Shown: positions 61,984-64,000 of the stretch, piece by piece
How the letters are laid out: the number at the start of each line of letters is the position of its first letter
Numbering within the stretch: the first letter of the stretch is position 1
NCBI RefSeq assembly: GCF_001905595.1
Contig: NZ_LIXI01000009.1
Coordinates: 186,001 to 250,000, forward strand
DNA: 64,000 bases
Direction: 5' to 3'
DNA from: Streptomyces sp. CB00316
Lineage (GTDB): Bacteria > Actinomycetota > Actinomycetes > Streptomycetales > Streptomycetaceae
The notes under the pieces: model-generated
What the model saw: only the letters and a program-made list of their open reading frames with translations
What the model was told of the DNA's origin: nothing
Databases searched by the model: none
Made by a program: the position numbers and the translations under genes

Positions 61984-62113
61984 GAGGTCATCCTGCCACC
62001 GCGTCCGCGGAGCGACATACCGGTGTTTCGCGAGGCCTCCCCTGGGAACTCGGCACTCGTTCGTCACCCGGGGGAAAAGCCGTGAAATCCGACGCGAAAC
62101 AGGGAGTGGCACC

Positions 62114-63304
62114 GTGCGCGCATTGACCTATCAGGGAAAGCGGGACGTCCGGGTGGAGACCGTTCCGGACCCGAAGATCCAGGATCCGACGGACATCATC
62201 GTCAAGATCACCTCCACCGGGATCTGCGGCTCCGATCTGCATCTCTACGAGGTGCTGGGCCCCTACCTCGATCCGGGCGACATCCTCGGCCACGAACCGA
62301 TGGGCATCGTGGAGGAGGTGGGCCCCGAGGTGCACTCCGTCGCCCCGGGGGACCGGGTGGTCATCCCCTTCAACGTGTCCTGCGGGCACTGCTACATGTG
62401 CGGTCAGGGACTGCACTCGCAGTGCGAGACCACCCAGGTCCGCGAGCGCGGCTCGGGTGCCTCTCTCTTCGGCTACACCAAGCTCTACGGGCAGGTGCCC
62501 GGGGGCCAGGCCGAGTACCTGCGGGTCCCCTTCGGCAACGACCTGCCCATCAAGGTCCCGCACGGCCCCTCGGACGACCGGTTCGTCTATCTCTCCGACG
62601 TCCTGCCGACCGCCTGGCAGGCCGTGGAGTACGCGGACATCCCGCCCGGCGGCAGCGTCACCGTCCTCGGTCTCGGCCCCATCGGGGCGATGGCCGCGCG
62701 CATCGCCATCCACCGTGGCGCCGGTCTCGTCATCGGCGTTGACCTCGTCCCCGAACGCCTCGACCGGGTCAGCGGGTACGGGGCCACCTGCCTCGACCTG
62801 CGCCGGTACGACAAGAGCAAGGACCTCGGCGACGCCGTCCGGGACCTCACCGACGGGCGCGGCACCGACGCGGTGATCGACGCGGTCGGCATGGAGGCGC
62901 ACGGCGCGCCCGTCGCCAAGGCCGCGCACGCGGCGGTCGGCCTGCTGCCCGACAAGGTCGCACAGCGCCTGATGGAGACGGCGGGGATCGACCGCCTCAC
63001 CGCTCTCCACACCGCGATCGACCTGGTGCGCAGGGGCGGCACGATCTCCATCTCCGGCGTCTACGGCGGCTCCGCCGACCCGATGCCGCTACTCACCCTG
63101 TTCGACAAGCAGATCCAGCTCCGCATGGGCCAGGCCAACGTCAAGCGCTGGGTCGACGACCTGCTGCCGCTCCTGGTCGACGGCGACCCGCTGGGCGTGG
63201 ACTCCTTCGCCACCCACCACCTGCCGCTGGAGGAGGGGCCCCGGGCGTACGAGACGTTCCAGAAGAAGGCCGACGGCATGATCAAGACCCTGCTCGTCCC
63301 CTGA
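62114..63304 (+). CDS. Zinc-dependent alcohol/formaldehyde-type dehydrogenase
   Basis: 396 residues. Catalytic zinc ligands Cys in STGICGSDLHL and His/Glu in DILGHEPMGIVEEVG; structural zinc cysteines in NVSCGHCYMCGQGLHSQCET; Rossmann VTVLGLGPIGAMAARIAIH for NAD(H). The long insert resembles the glutathione-independent formaldehyde dehydrogenase-type MDR subgroup. GTG 62114 yields MRALTYQGKRDVRVETVPDP. A SDR-like epimerase gene follows after 27 bp and may be co-transcribed. Confidence 0.94.
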   Translation: MRALTYQGKRDVRVETVPDPKIQDPTDIIVKITSTGICGSDLHLYEVLGPYLDPGDILGHEPMGIVEEVGPEVHSVAPGDRVVIPFNVSCGHCYMCGQGLHSQCETTQVRERGSGASLFGYTKLYGQVPGGQAEYLRVPFGNDLPIKVPHGPSDDRFVYLSDVLPTAWQAVEYADIPPGGSVTVLGLGPIGAMAARIAIHRGAGLVIGVDLVPERLDRVSGYGATCLDLRRYDKSKDLGDAVRDLTDGRGTDAVIDAVGMEAHGAPVAKAAHAAVGLLPDKVAQRLMETAGIDRLTALHTAIDLVRRGGTISISGVYGGSADPMPLLTLFDKQIQLRMGQANVKRWVDDLLPLLVDGDPLGVDSFATHHLPLEEGPRAYETFQKKADGMIKTLLVP

Positions 63305-63331
63305 CGGAGATCACCGACGGAAGGAGCTTTC

Positions 63332-64000
63332 ATGGAGACCACCGGACGGCCGGGCGGCAGGCGGATCGTGGTCACCGGGGCCACCGGCAACGTCGGGACG
63401 AGCGTCGTGCGCGCCCTGGCCGCCGACCCCGAGGTCGGCTCGGTCCTGGGCCTGGCCCGCAGGCGGCCCGCACTGGAGATCGCGGGCGTCGAGTGGGACA
63501 CCGTCGACCTCTCGCGCGACGACAGCGAGGAGCGGCTCACCGGCCTGCTGCGCGGCGCGTACGCCGTCGTCCACCTGGCCTGGCGCTTCCAGCCCACCCA
63601 CGACCCGGTCGTCACCTGGCAGAGCAACGTGCTCGGCTCCCAGCGCGTCTTCCGCGCGGTGGAGCGGAGCGGGGTCCCCGCCCTGGTGCACGCCTCGTCG
63701 GTCGGTGCCTACTCACCGGGCCCCAAGGGCGAGCCCGGCGTGGACGAGGAGTGGCCGACCCACGGCTGGCCGGACGCGGCCTACTGCCGGGAGAAGTCCT
63801 ACCTGGAACGCGTCCTCGACACCTTCGAGCTGCGGCACCCGCAGATCCGGGTGGTCCGGATGCGCCCCGGCTTCCTCTTCAAGGAGACGGCCGCGCCCGA
63901 ACAGCGGCGCATCTTCGCCGGCCGCCACGTCCCCGGCAACCTCCTCCGCCCCGACCTGCTGCCCTTCGTGCCCGACCTGGAGGGGCTGCGGTTCCAGGTG
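63332..64000 (+). CDS. NAD-dependent epimerase/dehydratase (extended SDR), C-terminus outside window
   Basis: The first 223 residues are present. NAD-binding motif RRIVVTGATGNVGTSVVRAL; catalytic Ser in LVHASSVGAYSPG and YxxxK in AAYCREKSYLERVLD (Tyr and Lys) with the conserved RMRPGFLFKE. The reading runs off the right edge with no stop. AAGGAG lies nine bases upstream of the ATG. Likely same transcript as the alcohol dehydrogenase. Confidence 0.93.
   Translation, partial: METTGRPGGRRIVVTGATGNVGTSVVRALAADPEVGSVLGLARRRPALEIAGVEWDTVDLSRDDSEERLTGLLRGAYAVVHLAWRFQPTHDPVVTWQSNVLGSQRVFRAVERSGVPALVHASSVGAYSPGPKGEPGVDEEWPTHGWPDAAYCREKSYLERVLDTFELRHPQIRVVRMRPGFLFKETAAPEQRRIFAGRHVPGNLLRPDLLPFVPDLEGLRFQV

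Overview
This window is high-GC actinobacterial chromosome. The codon use (G/C in nearly every third position), frequent GTG/TTG starts, GGAGG ribosome sites and the families present (SigB-type sigma factors, class F sortase, DUF4235/DUF3618 proteins, DUF6243, catalase-peroxidase next to a Fur regulator) indicate Streptomyces or a very close relative. No tRNA, rRNA or CRISPR array was seen.

Layout. 1-8 kb: a truncated flavin oxidoreductase, a YjbQ-family enzyme, a decayed HTH/SRPBCC pair, a LuxR-type regulator, a small secreted protein, two secreted serine hydrolases of the beta-lactamase fold and an HNH-like protein. 8-31 kb: a complete locus for uptake and breakdown of L-arabinose and arabinan. 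It holds a YtfQ/YtfR/YtfT/YjfF-type sugar ABC transporter, a divergent LacI-family regulator, araB-araD-araA, two secreted GH43 arabinanases (one with a three-repeat CBM42, one with CBM13 and a probable frameshift behind its signal peptide), a second sugar ABC transporter of the ChvE/MmsA/MmsB type, an aldose 1-epimerase and a secreted GH51-like arabinofuranosidase. Nine 14-bp sites sharing a central CG (consensus TGTTARCGNTAACA) lie upstream of these transcription units and are best read as operators of the local LacI protein. Secreted enzymes would release arabinose or short arabino-oligosaccharides, the two transporters import them, and AraA/AraB/AraD feed D-xylulose 5-phosphate into the pentose phosphate pathway.

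31-41 kb: a cupin protein, a decayed XRE regulator, a sortase with its probable surface partner, an FKBP prolyl isomerase, an IS110 fragment, a recA gene lacking recX and probably a second copy, an allene-oxide-cyclase-like TAT-exported protein, a phosphoesterase, and katG divergent from a Fur-type repressor with an inverted repeat between them. 41-52 kb: a TetR/FAD-monooxygenase pair with two perfect operators, a pyroglutamyl-peptidase-like secreted protein with Ser in the catalytic Cys position, a methyltransferase, an alpha/beta hydrolase, an acyl-CoA oxidase, an IS481 fragment, and a TetR/MpaB-type oxygenase pair.

52-64 kb reads as an envelope and general-stress neighbourhood: DUF6518, DUF4235, DUF3618, a phage-holin-superfamily protein and a YihY/BrkB protein, two SigB/SigF-type sigma factors, an RsbW-like ATP-binding protein, a tandem universal stress protein, a phytoene-desaturase-like oxidase paired with an SRPBCC protein, an isochorismatase-type hydrolase, a zinc alcohol dehydrogenase and the start of an NAD-dependent epimerase. 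The most notable features are the shared operator family, the recX-less recA, a 71-nt perfect palindrome at 18092-18162 and the repaired reading of the second GH43 gene.
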